Below are positions 22,332 through 33,639 of a stretch of 64,000 nucleotides of DNA, one piece after another. The translations under genes and the position numbers were made by a program. The notes under the pieces are model-generated. The model saw nothing but the letters and a program-made list of their open reading frames with translations. It was not told where the DNA came from and did no database searches. Location of the stretch: positions 296,006 to 360,005 of the forward strand of contig JAKSZP010000021.1 of assembly GCA_022478985.1 (NCBI GenBank), written 5' to 3'. This DNA is from Massospora cicadina. Taxonomy: Eukaryota; Entomophthoromycota; Entomophthoromycetes; Entomophthorales; Entomophthoraceae. Position 1 is the first letter of the stretch, and the number at the start of each line of letters is the position of its first letter.

Positions 22332-23078
22332 TGTCAGACAATTACAAGTCCAATATTATAATAAGGGTGTTTTGTAGGTTGATGATGAAAATATTAGCCT
22401 AAAGATCCTAGCTGATTTTTGTTGGAACCCCTCAAATAAGGGAAATACTTCTAAGCAAACTTCTCGGCTAAATATCTCAAATTTTGGAATCTGGGTTGTG
22501 CCAAACCTATAACAGAGTATGGGAAGTCACAATAAGGATCCTCCACATCCCCTCAACAGGTTAATTCATCCACCTAAGCAGAGACTACCCCTTTTTATAG
22601 TCATGGAAGGAGTCCCTCAAGGTGCAAATATTTTCCCACACTCTGATTGGATCAAATACATTAAATCCATGCCTCACAGATTTATCCTACCTGCTATCAA
22701 CCCTCCAGCAGACATTCTGATGAAGTGAGGTATGTTTTAAGAGCTTCAATAAGTCAAAACCTAATATTCCCTAATTTGACTATTCCTAGCTCAATCTAAA
22801 TTTTGCAACTATCTCAAATCAAACTCAAAATAGTTCAAATACTAAATGGTGAGTTATTAAGAGGTTTTGCTTCCTACCCCCTCGCTGCCACTAATAAACC
22901 TATTATAAAATCCAAATTTTTAGTATATTTAAAGTTTTTCTTTAGTTATTTAGATAATATAAAATCCCCTCAAAAAATCAAGTCCATCTTTTGAGAGTAA
23001 TATTACTCCTGCATATTATTGTTGTATCTTAGGAAAAATTTGGATAAGTTAGCATAATACACCAGCCTAATTTCAACA
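22332..23078 (+). repeat. 3' LTR of element A
   Basis: 747 bp, starting TGTCAGACAATTACAAGTCC and ending TTTCAACA. It aligns throughout with 8094-8837. The tRNA-Leu gene lies 99 bp beyond its end. Confidence 0.88.
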
Positions 23079-23177
23079 ATATTATATGGTATTATTAAGA
23101 TAGGAAAATAAGTTTCTATTTCATTTTTTTTGTCAGAGTAAATGGTACTAATATTGGGGTCATTAATTTAAAAAGTT

Positions 23178-23260
23178 TGAACAGAGTGAGATTCGAACTC
23201 ACGCCTCCGAAGAGACCACGGCCTTAACGTGGCGCCTTAGACCGACTCGGCCATCTGTCC
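23178..23260 (-). tRNA. tRNA-Leu: tRNA-Leu (anticodon AAG)
   Basis: The minus strand reads a complete class II tRNA of 83 nt including the discriminator A. The acceptor stem is GGACAGA with TCTGTTC (one G-U). The A box is TGGCCGAGTCGGTC. The anticodon stem CCACG/CGTGG holds the loop TTAAGGC, so the anticodon is AAG (read as IAG, decoding CTN leucine codons). A variable arm GTCTCTTCGGAGGC with a TTCG loop marks it as a Leu type, and the T arm GTGAGTTCGAATCTCAC is fully paired (B box). There is no intron. A TTTTT Pol III terminator follows at plus 23170-23174. All stems pair, so it looks functional. It is the only clearly intact gene in the window. Confidence 0.95.
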
Positions 23261-23368
23261 TTAAAATAACTTTTTATGTTTTATCGAATTATGTTATATT
23301 TCTAGTTGACTTAAGACATTATAGTGTATTGCTAGTCTTAAACATATAGTAACTCTTTAAAATTCTTT

Positions 23369-23417
23369 ATTTTTTTAGTACTAGATGGTCCCAACCCAAG
23401 GGGGGATTCATCGATGT
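23369..23417 (-). mobile_element. Tiny poly(A) retroinsertion, copy 1
   Basis: 49 bp. On the minus strand it reads ACATCGATGAATCCCCCC, then TTGGGTTGGGACCATC, TAGTACT and an A run. It is flanked by a direct duplication TCTTTAAAATTCTTT (23354-23368) and TCTTTAAAATCCTTT (23418-23432), 14 of 15 identical. The long TSD and 3' A run are the marks of LINE-type target-primed reverse transcription. Confidence 0.75.
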
Positions 23418-23432
23418 TCTTTAAAATCCTTT

Positions 23433-26400
23433 TTCAATAAAATATTAGTGTAATATATGATAATCATCAAAGTCATATTGAATAAGCAACTAAAAGAAAA
23501 TATATAAATTCTATTCTAGATTTTCTATGACTTAAATTTTTTCCTAGCTTAACATTTATATAAGGCTGATATAGACAACAGTAAATACTTGTTAGTCTGC
23601 GTTAAGATCATCCTCCAGTATGTGCTTTTATCTTGAATTAAACTAAAATATTTTTCTAACTTCAACAATTGAACATATATATTATAGCTTCCAAATGAAA
23701 GGTATACTCACCAGAATGCTTACAAAGTATCAATGTGGTTTATAAAGATTACATGTTTTCTCAACTAGGTGTATTATAAAAATATGGACTTCCTTTTATC
23801 TTTCTATTGATAAAATACTTGTCTTATTTTAGTATATTTATTCAATAACCAGCTACATACATCTTTGTGAAAAAATTATTAAGTACATGTTGATACTAAA
23901 TTCTTTATATATATATATATATATATATATCTTCATCCCACATGCATATATATACATATCAAAAAGCTGTTTTTAATATAGTTCATTTTTATATCTAAAA
24001 TTATCTTACTTTCTGATTTCTATCATCTCATCTTTATATTAATCGTTTACTAGCCTCTTCTAATCTTCAATGTTTAGCTTGAGTAGAAAGTAATTGTAGT
24101 TAACTAATCCCACCTCAACAAGTTCTATCTTAAAATGTAATAGTAGCGTTATAGATAGTTATTGTAGTTTTTATTAATATTATTCTAATAACATTTCAGA
24201 CTTAGTTTAAATATGGTAAGCATGTTATATAGGTTTATTTCACAACATCTTAGTTAATATTTTTGTATGGACTGGTTCATTAAAGTAAATATTTTATTAC
24301 ACACATAAATGATAAAACTAATCTATCTTAATATCTTGACCTTAAAATTTGATTAGTATCACAATCTGCTGTTTAATGTTAAAAATAACTTTTTTGCATA
24401 TTTATAATATTAACCACTATCAGATTACCTATGATATCATTACATCTTAGGCTATTATGATGTTGTAATCTAATTAAATTTACTTATATATGTTTGTCTT
24501 ATGAAGCAATACAAATTTTAGTATTGAAAAAACAAAACGCAATAATAATATTGCATCCTAACACTTGTTTCTGCTTTTATAAGATTATTTTAGGTATCAT
24601 ATTGTATCTGAAGCCAATTATTTCTACTGTTAAGTTTAATAAAAGATAGCTTTACTTTTATACCATAGAAAACCCCATACATTATAAATTTTAAAAGCAT
24701 TATAATTGATCTAATAAATGCCATAATGCTTTTTAATATCTCATTTCTAAAAAGCACTAAAGAAAACTCTTACAGCCTGAAAATAACAACTACTAAAAGC
24801 AACTATAAAGGAGATATATATATAACTACATAAATTTATATAAATAAAAATATGGTAATTTAAAATATGGTGCCTGTAAATTTATTTTATCTAATAATAA
24901 GCTATGAATAATTTTTGCCTTTACAATAAAGTACCCAGTAGCATAATACAGTGCCAAAGTTATGCTCATAATTCTTAACGCTTCTAAAGTTGTCTTCTTT
25001 TTTAACTGAATTATTAAAATTTTTTTTTGGCTCAACATTGACAGTAAATAAAAATTATAAGGTTAACTTCATGTAGTTGTTCTGTTCAGAGATTTTAGAT
25101 TCCCTCTCTGTGCTTTCACTAGTGAAAAGGCTTAAATAACAATAGCTAGACACTTTAACTTATAAGGGTTTTCAATGGCACTTTCCAAATTTAAGACTGC
25201 AGTATAATTTGATGTCTTGAACCTATGAGTGATATAGTAGTTTATGACAATTAAAGGTGAACCATCCTAAAACATTTTATTGGGCAAATCTTGTTAATAT
25301 TTATAGGGTGAATGGAAACCATGTGGTGTAAGGGGCGTTTGCCCTCTGCAATCAGGATTTTTCCCTCTCATCCACTATGATGGTCAAGTAATGGCCTTTA
25401 TTTTCTGTCAGAATTAAAATAATAATGACTCAATTTATTAGAACTTCCTCATTGGGCGCTGAAATTTGGGAACAGTTTCACTCAACTCACCAATAAGTGA
25501 GCTGGGTCGATTTGTCCCTCATAACAATACCCCACTTCACATTATACTATAATTTCCATTTATAACATCACCAATCCATTAGGTGATGCAATAGCTGATT
25601 TACAATGACCTGATCTTGAAAGATGGTTCAATTTACTCACCATTATGAACATCAACAAAATCTTTAATTTTATTATCATTACAAACTCTAATAGTACCAT
25701 AACAAGACCCTGTTGTAGGGGGACATAAGCTCAAAGATAACTACTATGAGCCTTAATAGTTACTGTAATAGATGGGTTTCCAAGCCTGGAAGACTAAAAC
25801 GTAAAATACTAACTTAAGCTACAAGAGAGTCACCTTGATTGATTGGTAATGTAGTTAAGTTCTTGATTTTATTTAAGAAAGTTCCACTTGAGATGCAGGT
25901 CTCCTCCCACCATCAGATATACTAAAGGTAAGGCATGGTGTGGCAGCAGTCTCTACCCACCTCTAGTATCCATGTGGACCAAAGGAGCAAGCTCTTACTG
26001 GAATTCATCTATTGCTGACATCTCAATTAGTAGATACTACCAGTTAAGGTGTGGGACACTGAATGCTTAAACTAGCCTCTACTGCCTTAGATTTTCTGGA
26101 GATAATGGTGACAATCCATCATTGTTAAGATATGCATCAGTATAATAGGATTCCTTTGTGGCCAACTATCATCTTAGATAAATAAACTCTAAATTAAAAA
26201 CCAAATTTAGATAAGTAGTATTATGTACAGAATCAGTCAGTTTATCAGTAATTAGGCTTGAGTAAATATGAAATAATTTAAACTAGAAAATTTAGAATGG
26301 TTGTCAAGAGATTATAAACTATACTACATAGTTAAAAGTATTAGATACTTTAGGCATGGAAGCCTAAATAATTCACACATTGCTAGGGTTGATTAAGAGC

Positions 26401-26681
26401 CTAAAATCAATAATTTTTATCACAATTATAAATAAATTGCAATTTTATGAAGTTCAGAAAGTCAAACTATTGGAATGCAACCTTTAATCACTAAAATAGC
26501 AATTCTATAGCGATCTATGGGCAAATTATTATTCCATTACAATTATGATGCCATGGAATACATTGGCAATGTGATATTTGGAATAACATTTGTAAGTGAT
26601 GTGATATGTGACTGACCAGGAAGTGTCAAGCTTGTTAGGCCATCCACTAAGGCAGTGGTGATGAACTAAAATAAGATATTT
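23433..26681. other. AT-rich DNA with no recognisable gene
   Basis: Over 3 kb of low-GC sequence without a frame longer than 76 codons. A (TA)n microsatellite occupies 23906-23930. The 25300-26100 part is a little more GC-rich and has a 60-codon plus-strand frame (25888-26070), but no domain. It might be an intron or an intergenic spacer. I found no LTR pair or inverted repeat here. Confidence 0.5.
23906..23930. repeat. (TA)n microsatellite
   Basis: 25 bases of uninterrupted alternating T and A within AT-rich DNA. Confidence 0.9.
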
Positions 26682-26698
26682 AATATTAAATTGGGAAG

Positions 26699-26720
26699 GT
26701 TGGGACCATCTAGTACTAAA
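26699..26720 (+). mobile_element. Tiny poly(A) retroinsertion, copy 3 (shortest)
   Basis: Only 22 bp, GTTGGGACCATCTAGTACT plus A residues. It lies between two perfect copies of a 17-bp duplication, AATATTAAATTGGGAAG (26682-26698 and 26721-26737). It is the 3' end of the same unit seen at 23369 and 35727, here on the plus strand. Confidence 0.78.
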
Positions 26721-27399
26721 AATATTAAATTGGGAAGTGTGGGTTGTTAAGGATTTAACTGCATGGGTTTCTTTTAATTAGCTAAATTGATTCCTTCTGT
26801 GTCAATTGCTTACAACTTACTTTCGTTGGTTTAAGGCCCTCATAGTCAACTAAAAATCCTTGGGAGCTGAGGTATCTTAAAGTGGTTGCATGCTTCTGGA
26901 TAGTCACAGTTCTCTCCCATAAGGCCTGAAAGGAGACATTTTAATAACCCATTATTTATACATTATGCTTTAGGGCAGAGAGTATATAGAGAATCATTGG
27001 ATTGGATTGCTAGCTGTCATATTTCTAAGAGTACATAAAAGAGCATTATTTATTTTTTAAGCTGCCCATTCATCAAAGAATATTAAGGAGCAGTGAAGTG
27101 TTTTTAGTAATATCAGGGAGTTTAGCTCCTGCACTACCTAAAAATCTACCCAATTTCATAAAACAGAAAGTAGCATCATTAATTTTATGAGAAACATAGT
27201 GAAATTTGAATAAAACTATAGCATTAGCAGTGGCCATAGAGACAGAGTAGAATCAATCCATTCATTCAAGTGGTCAATGGAAAGAAGGATATATTGATGG
27301 CCATGAAGTACAATGGCCATGGGCCCCACTACATTGATTCTGACCACGCGAAAAGCGCTAAAGAAGCCACTACTTGATGTTGGTATTGGATACTTGGAA

Positions 27400-28520
27400 A
27401 GTCTTGAATCTCAAGTTTCAGTAGCACTATATAACTGTAGAAATTCCGGCTAGTTGGGTTTCTATCTTGGTATTATCCCGAAATTTTCATAATATGACAA
27501 GAACAGTATGCTTAGTACATTGCATCTGCCTAAGAGAAGAGATCAAAGTTGTCCTAAGCTTACTACATAACTCTTATTAGAAGATGAAGTGATTTTGTAT
27601 ATAGAATTATTAGTGAATAAAATATATCTTTATTTTATAATAATGAATTGTTTATATACTTTCTAATATGTAAAGTATATCCAAAGGATTAAAATTAGGG
27701 ATATTTGATACTGTGACGTGAAAAACTCTTGTCAAAGTATTTCATGTATCATGTGAGTGAGAGGTAACACACGTGAAAGTTGTGTTACATCCTGCTTCTT
27801 CCAATGGCACATCATTTTACTGATAACGCATAACTCTGGGTACATAGAAACGCTTGGATATGGATAACAGCTAATTGTGTTGATCTACCAATCATTATAA
27901 TGATTTCCAATCATATTAATTATATTTTAAATGGATTTTAGATATAGAAACATGTATTCAGGGTTCAGATCAACACATGTAAAATGAAATAAATGAAATT
28001 GTATAGGACCAATCATCTTAAAAAATATAGTTTACACTTTGTTGCAACTCCTTCAGCTGTGTACAATCATTTGTAGGTAAAATAAGTTCATCTTATGGAG
28101 TCTTGGGTTTTACTCAAAAAAGAAGCAAGGTAATTGAAATTACAAGGTAAAAAATTTAATTAATTTTAGACAATCAGGCGGGATATTTGCACTTGTTATA
28201 ACCCCCAGTTGGCATTCCAACCAAATTAAAACTTTGAGTACACCTAATGATGAAATTTGATCCCAACCTAAAAAGTATAGTTGAACCAATTGTTGGGGAT
28301 AATCCCCAATTAAATTTAAAGCCCATTGGTAATAGAGTAAAAACCCAACTTATGAAATAACTTGTTGCTTGACAGAAAACTCCTGATACAGGGTTCAAAC
28401 CCAATCTATGAAGTGATCAAATCCTGTCTAACAGAAGTGAACAGAATGTTGCAGAATCCTCAAATGCTATTTAGTATAAATCTCATCTTTAATATTCTTG
28501 GAGATTTTATTCTAAGAATA
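27400..28520. other. DNA inserted in relic H, origin not recognised
   Basis: No open frame above 76 codons. GGGTTCAAACCC at about 28390 resembles a B box, but no tRNA fold or matching A box goes with it. This block and 29077-29480 separate the two integrase halves of H and would be an unidentified insertion that the mariner later entered. Confidence 0.35.
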
Positions 28521-29074
28521 CACAGTGCATTCAAAAAGTTCTAGGACTAACGTTTTAAAGACACATTTTTACAAATAAATAAACTTTCTTTTACCATAAT
28601 TTAACATACAACCTTTCCCTCTCTATAAATATATATATTGCTAAAACAATTGTTAAAAGGTATGCACATAGTTCTATTTTGTATAGCCATGTTTAAACCA
28701 GCTGTCACATTATTCTGAATTGTCTCTACTTTATCAAAAGAATGAACCTTCAGTGCCACCTTCATATTAGAGAGCAGAAAGAAATCAGACAGAGCCAAAT
28801 CTGGTGAATAGGGTGGATAATTATAAATCTGAAGGTGGCACTGAAGGTTCATTCTTTTGATAAAGTAGAGACAATTCAGAAGAATGTGACAGCTGGTTTA
28901 AACATGGTTATACAAAATAGGAACTATGTGCATACCTTTTAACAATTGTTTTAGCAATATATATATTTATAGAGAGGGAAAGGTTGTATGTTAAATTATG
29001 GTAAAAGAAAGTTTATTTATTTGTAAAAATGTGTCTTTAAAACGTTAGTCCCAGAACTTTTTAAATGCACTGTG
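28521..29074 (-). mobile_element. Palindromic (snap-back) mariner copy
   Basis: 554 bp flanked by TA on both sides (28519-28520 and 29075-29076), as for Tc1/mariner. The left 242 bp (28521-28762) and right 242-243 bp (28832-29074) are inverted copies of each other with few mismatches. They start CACAGTGCATT and end AATGCACTGTG. The roughly 70-bp centre belongs to the transposase 3' half: on the minus strand it reads YPPYSPDLALSDFFLLSNMK, the region carrying the third catalytic Asp of the DDD motif. The copy is therefore one mariner 3' end joined head to head with itself. It encodes at most 83 residues and no functional transposase. Confidence 0.88.
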
Positions 29075-30060
29075 TAATTCTCTGTTCACCTATATAATCC
29101 TATTTATTTAAAACTAAAAATTACACCCTGTTTTGCCATCTCTTTGGCCTACCTCTATTAATTTAGGGACAGAAAATTAATTAGATTTAATATTCAAGGA
29201 AAGTTGCTTGAGTGAATATTTTTTTAAAAAGGAAAGTTAAACATTTATATCCACCACCAAGGAACTTTGGGTATCCTGGACTCTTTATCAAAGGACGAGA
29301 GTATCAACACCCCCTACATCCCAAAAACTCCCTTGAAATCTATAATAGGGGCTAATTTTAGTGTGATCTCTTTGCTAATATTAATGTTAGTATATATGAT
29401 ATAATATAAAATTATTAATTATTAACATTTTGATTCTAAGGTAAATTTGGTAGGGAATATGATGGTGGAGATGAAGTGCCAATATTTTTTTACTAGAGAG
29501 CAGATATAGTAATATCTGACAAACACTTTATTGATAGTCTCAAGAATATGATCCCATTAGCAAAACTTCTCTAGCCGTTCATAAGTTTTATTAATGGAAT
29601 CATGGCTGGAAAAGGTTTGCCCTTTGAGAGTTATTTTGGATCATAAGGATTGCCATACATAGCATAGCCACTTACCATTGACTAGCCTATAAAGCATCCC
29701 TTCTTTGATATGAGTACCCTTCATCATAGTTTGAAATTTGGCGCTGGTCTCTGGTGTCTCTAGTTCTCATCATTTGGGCTGGCTAACCAAAATTGTACAG
29801 AGAGTCTTTCACATGAATCAATACAGTTAATACAGGCATGCATAATATCCCATACACATTCTATGAGTGGTAACAGTAAATTGGATCATAAAGTCATAAA
29901 TTTTTGGTTGTAATGCCCATCTTGCCAGCCTCCCATTGTGGTCTTTCATCTATTGTAATTATTTTTTGGGAGTCATGGAGCATGATGATAGTAGAGTAAG
30001 TTCCATACCAATAAGGACAGAAATGTTAATAGCTTGGAGTATGACCAGTCATTATCATTT

Positions 30061-30499
30061 GGTGATGCTATAGTTCTTTTTGGCTTTGAGAAGGGTTGTC
30101 AGACATTTGCCCTCCAGTTTCTTTTTTTAGCACTAGTGGTGCCCAACTCTAAAGGGGGAGCCGCCACGCATCTTTATTTGAAAATGGGCCAAACAAAGGG
30201 ATTATTAGAAATTATTTTCCTGAAATGGCTCCTCAGCTACAGCCTAAGAAGCCATATCAGAAGGTGAGGAAGGTTTAGGAAAACCTTTGTCTGGAGCCCG
30301 CTTTAGCTGACGGACCATAGCAGACAGCATTGGGTGGGAGCATCAGCGACATGAGGCATAATGAGGTATAGTTGTGGGTTTTTTCATTTATGAGGCCAGC
30401 AGTGTTTATCGCCTCAATGTATTGAGTAAGTTGATGCTCAAAAAGTGATGAGAGATGGCACACAAGTAAAAGACTTGATGTAATGGTGGGTTTCAGGAT
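30061..30499. other. Unassigned interval between relic H and element B
   Basis: Contains a 62-codon minus-strand frame (30463-30275) and a 77-codon plus-strand frame (30034-30267), neither with a domain. TGGTGCCCAACTCTAAAGGGGG at about 30137 looks like a gypsy primer-binding site, but no LTR end was found beside it. Confidence 0.3.
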
Positions 30500-30573
30500 A
30501 ATTGGAATTAAAAAGTTGCCCTCCCAGATTCAGGATATGGGTGATTTGGGTCAAATTGGCCTAAAAGGGGAAA
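30500..30573 (+). repeat. 3' end of another B-type internal region, left of the 5' LTR
   Basis: This stretch matches the last part of B's internal region. TTGCCCTCCCAG, then TTGGGTCAAA and AAAAGGGGAAA, occur in the same order at 37710-37772. It means an earlier B-type element once ended with the LTR at 30574-31261, so the two elements share that LTR. Confidence 0.65.
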
Positions 30574-31261
30574 TGTCAGACATTTACAAGTCTTTGATAC
30601 TGATAATATTGATTAAAATAATAATAAATGATTTTATTGGCCAAAAGTCCCTGGCTAATTGTTGGTGAACCCTGCAAATTGGGGCAACACTAAATCATAT
30701 ACCTCACATATTTTAACACTAGATTAAGCAGTCAGATTACTCCAACTACGCGGTGGACCCTGGGGCGTCCATTGGATGGTTCTCCCCCAGCCACTACCAG
30801 TTCCATTCAAGCACCTATGCAGAGACCACTCCCTTTTATAGGTTTGGTGGGGTCCCCCAAAGTGCAATATTTTTATCTAATGGGGTTAGATGAAATTATA
30901 AAGTCGTTACCCCATGGGTACATCTTGCCAAATAATAACTCACCATCCATTGTATAGCCTAAATGAAGTGAGTTTTTTGAGCTTTGGTAGGTCAAATTCA
31001 TATAATTCCTTATTTGGATCATACTAAGCTGATCCAAACTTACCAATGAATTCCCTTTGACCCTCAATACAATTCAAATCTTAAATGGTCAGATATTAAG
31101 AGGGTTTGTTTCTTATCCTTCAAGGCCATAATATAACTATAAAAACACAACTTTATAGTTTTAATGGTTATTTTTTTATTATTATTTGTGGTTTAATCCC
31201 CCATTTTTCTGGAGTTTAGGCCTAATTAGCACCAGCGAACAAAAAATCCTAAAATCCAACA
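30574..31261 (+). repeat. 5' LTR of element B
   Basis: 688 bp, starting TGTCAGACATTTACAAGTC and ending AAATCCAACA. It aligns with 37773-38322 plus 41961-42088. It is related to the LTR of A at both ends (TGTCAGACA...TTACAAG and CCAACA) but diverged in the middle. Confidence 0.85.
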
Positions 31262-31319
31262 AGTGGTGCTCACTATAGGGGGCCCTGTATACCACCAAAA
31301 TTCCGGTTTAAGATGATAA

Positions 31320-32793
31320 CTATTCTAGAACCAAGGCTAGCCACTTTAGAGAAACAACTAGCCAGTGCTTTGTCTCGCCTCAAAAGACTTGAGTAGCACT
31401 CATCCTAAGGCCCATATGGGCTCTCCCCTATTATATTTAGACCTCCATTCAGAGACAAGTTCACACCTGGTGAGGGCAGTATTGCCTCCTTCCTTTATGG
31501 ATATGAATTCACAATGGAAGGGGCGGCTGACCTTCAAAACACCAAGTTTATCCTTCCCTGCTTAAGTTAGATGGCCCAGGAGATCATGGTTTCTCAAATG
31601 GACACATTTACCACTTGGGTGGAGGTTAAACAAGCGCTGATTGATGAGTTTGGTTCCTAGCAGAGTTTACAATGGAAAAAACAGGAATTTATGTGCCTTA
31701 GCCTGCAAGAGGTAAAATTGATCCCCTCATTTGTTGAGCGATTCTATAGCAAACTCAACTTCTGTTGCTGGCCAAACTGCTCCCTCTATATGATGCTATT
31801 GCAGCTATCATGGCTAGCTTGGCATCTTATCCCTCTTTAGTAATGCATATCTCCTCAGTTAAGCACACCTTTCAAACAGTACAGGATATCAAAGATGCAC
31901 TACTAGCAGTGGCTGGCTTTTATGAACCTGAACTTCTGCAAAGAGTTTAAAGCGAGAATCAACTCTGACCCCTCCAGCCTCTTCTATGGCTGTATCCCTC
32001 TGGAACTCAGCTTCTGCAGAGTTGCAGCGACAAAATACTCCTCCACCATATGAGGATAGCCAGAAAATAGTGGAATTTATGGATCAGCGCTCCCCTCCAG
32101 CTTCAGGTTCAAAAGCTCAGCCAGTGAAGTCTGTTATCACTTTGCCTAGCCCTCCTCTTGTCGAGTAGTCTAGTAAGGTGAATAAATTATCACATCCATC
32201 TAAGCCACTGCCAAAATCTCCCTCATCCTCAACTTAGGCTGCCACTAGTTCAAAATCTGCAGTTATGGGCCATCCCAAGCCAGTCACTTCTAAGGTAAAT
32301 TTCAAAGCCATTACACTTCCAACGCCTCCCCCAAAAGTTGGTACAGCTATGATGCTCCCTTCAAAAGTCAAAAGGGTAGATGTGAGCAACAAAACCTTCC
32401 ACTGTGAGGAGATTTAGCCATATTCTCAGCCCCCTTAGTAACTCGTTGAGGTGCATTGACAATCCCTCAGATGACAAGTCTGAAGGGGGTGGCGAAGATG
32501 TAGGCTATTATGTTTTGGGAGCTCCAATGGAAGTGAAAGTTCTGGATAGGTTAAGGCCTGAAAGAATTGATATAGCCATGATACCACAACAATTCTATAT
32601 TCAAAATTTGTTGAGGTTTTTAGATGTGATTGATACCACTAGTGATGTGGACCAGCTTATTGGGACAGTGATCCGATCCACCCAGCAGGTTCATACCCTC
32701 CAATATATTAAAGACAAATACCCTGCAATGGCTCAACTCCTTGCCTCCACTCTCCGTTTGAAGAGGGTTCTCACCCTCCCCTACTTTTGGTAA
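31320..32793 (+). pseudogene. gag relic of element B
   Basis: Frames at 31365-31565, 31765-31950, 31986-32168 and 32404-32793 cover a Gag-like protein parallel to that of A. Recognisable shared segments include FMCLSLQE, SFVERFYSK and LASYPSLVMHISSVKHTFQT. A Ser/Pro-rich linker (about 31990-32330) separates them from a C-terminal helical domain, DVDQLIGTVIRSTQQVHTLQ followed by IKDKYPAMAQLLASTLRLKR. No CCHC zinc knuckle is visible, which is unusual for gypsy Gag. The C-terminal domain is one of the best-kept parts of B (129 codons open). Confidence 0.62.
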
Positions 32794-33639
32794 CACAATA
32801 ACTAAGGTAGAGGTTGTCATCAATAAGGTGTGAGTTCTAGCCCTCCTTGATATGGATGCTCCAGTGAACGTGGTCATTAAATTAATCAATAAAATTAAGT
32901 TGTCCCCCGACCTGGACTATTCACAAGAGTTTGGAACTTCAGGACCTAGCAATATGTGAGCTATTGGAGCCTACTCTTCTCTACCCAAAAAAATTGTAAA
33001 GCTCCTACTAGCTGCCCCCGCTGTGGCATTAACCACTAATGCATATAACCTACTCATTGGCACTCAATTCATTATTGAGTATGAAGGAATCATAAATATA
33101 AAACAAATATTCTCTCCATTTTAAATTACAAAGTTCCCCTAGTCTTTACAGCTGATGATCCAAAGAAGAAGGAATAAACATCCGTAGTTGAGTATCCTTC
33201 ATTCGCCCTCACCCTTACTTATATCGCATCATGCAGAAATACAAAAAAGCTGCCTGACTCTGTGGATGCTTCAAAGGGCATTCCATTGTATGCGTCAGAG
33301 GAGTAGTAGTCAAAGTGGGTGAACAAAAGGTGATAGAAACCAAAATTACTATGCAAATCCACCACAACTGCCTTCTGCACTTAACAAGCATTGATGGAAT
33401 AAGCCCTTTAAAACCTCAGGTTTTGCCAGGTATCCTAGACACTGATTATTAGCGACTTATTAACAAACTGCTGGGAATCTCACTAACAAGGACATGGTTA
33501 TAAAGAAACATCAGGAGATTGGAAAAGCCCTACTGATTCTAATTGAGGATATCCACCAAGTCCATTGAATTAGGTCTATGCTAGATATGGGATTACCCAC
33601 TAACCAATTGATATGCGCTTTTCTCAAAGTTCAGATTTA
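32794..33639 (+). pseudogene. Protease and protease-RT linker of element B
   Basis: At 32845-32880 the active-site region reads LLDMDAPVNVVIKLINKIKL. The expected DTGA has become DMDA, so the protease is dead. NLLIGTQFIIEYEG (about 33050) is the conserved strand near the protease end. The linker then runs through KITMQI and LTSIDGISPLKPQVLPGILD, which also occurs in A at 19430-19520. It ends in a helical stretch before the RT (SLLESYSDIFSKSDTDYG, about 33680). Stops at several points. Confidence 0.65.

Larger units (their letters stand above)
8094..23078 (+). mobile_element. Gypsy-type LTR retrotransposon A (degenerate, interrupted)
   Basis: Two direct LTRs (8094-8837 and 22332-23078) bracket a plus-strand gag-protease-RT-RNaseH-integrase order. 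Without the 8.56-kb insertion C the element is about 6.4 kb, matching its relative B at 30574-42088. The LTRs end in TTCCAACA and TTTCAACA, and the 3' LTR starts TGTCAGACAATTAC after a GAAGGGG polypurine tract. The flanking pentamers (TTATT and ATATT) match at only three positions and are AT-rich, so the TSD is not convincing. All coding parts carry stops and frameshifts. The element is an inactive fossil and one of the older layers here. Confidence 0.88.
26770..30060 (-). mobile_element. Degenerate gypsy relic H (RNase H end to integrase end), interrupted
   Basis: Minus-strand pieces appear in correct order. 29960-29870 gives GRLARWALQPKIYDF, the end of RNase H. 29750-29560 gives an integrase finger region (KEGMLYRLVNGKWL, a DGLLYR-type start). 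27370-27200 gives the integrase core (VVRINVVGPMAIVLHGHQYI then LLSIDHLNEW). 26940-26790 gives a GPY/F-like tail (ERTVTIQKHATTLRYLSSQG). About 2 kb between the finger and the core (27400-29480) is foreign and includes the mariner. LTRs were not found. It is old, with stops throughout. Confidence 0.6.

Noticed and set aside
23369..23417. Resemblance of TTAGTACTAGATGG to the TTAGTACTTGGATGG segment of 5S rRNA
   Set aside because: The match is about 14 bases on the strand opposite to the poly(A) tail, and the rest of the unit does not match 5S rRNA. Probably coincidence.
28362..28410. B-box-like GGGTTCAAACCC as a tRNA or SINE
   Set aside because: No A box at the right distance and no stems; isolated motif only.
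30126..30150. TGGTGCCCAACTCTAAAGGGGG as the primer-binding site of a further LTR element
   Set aside because: No LTR end (…CA) abuts it, and no gag follows on the plus strand.
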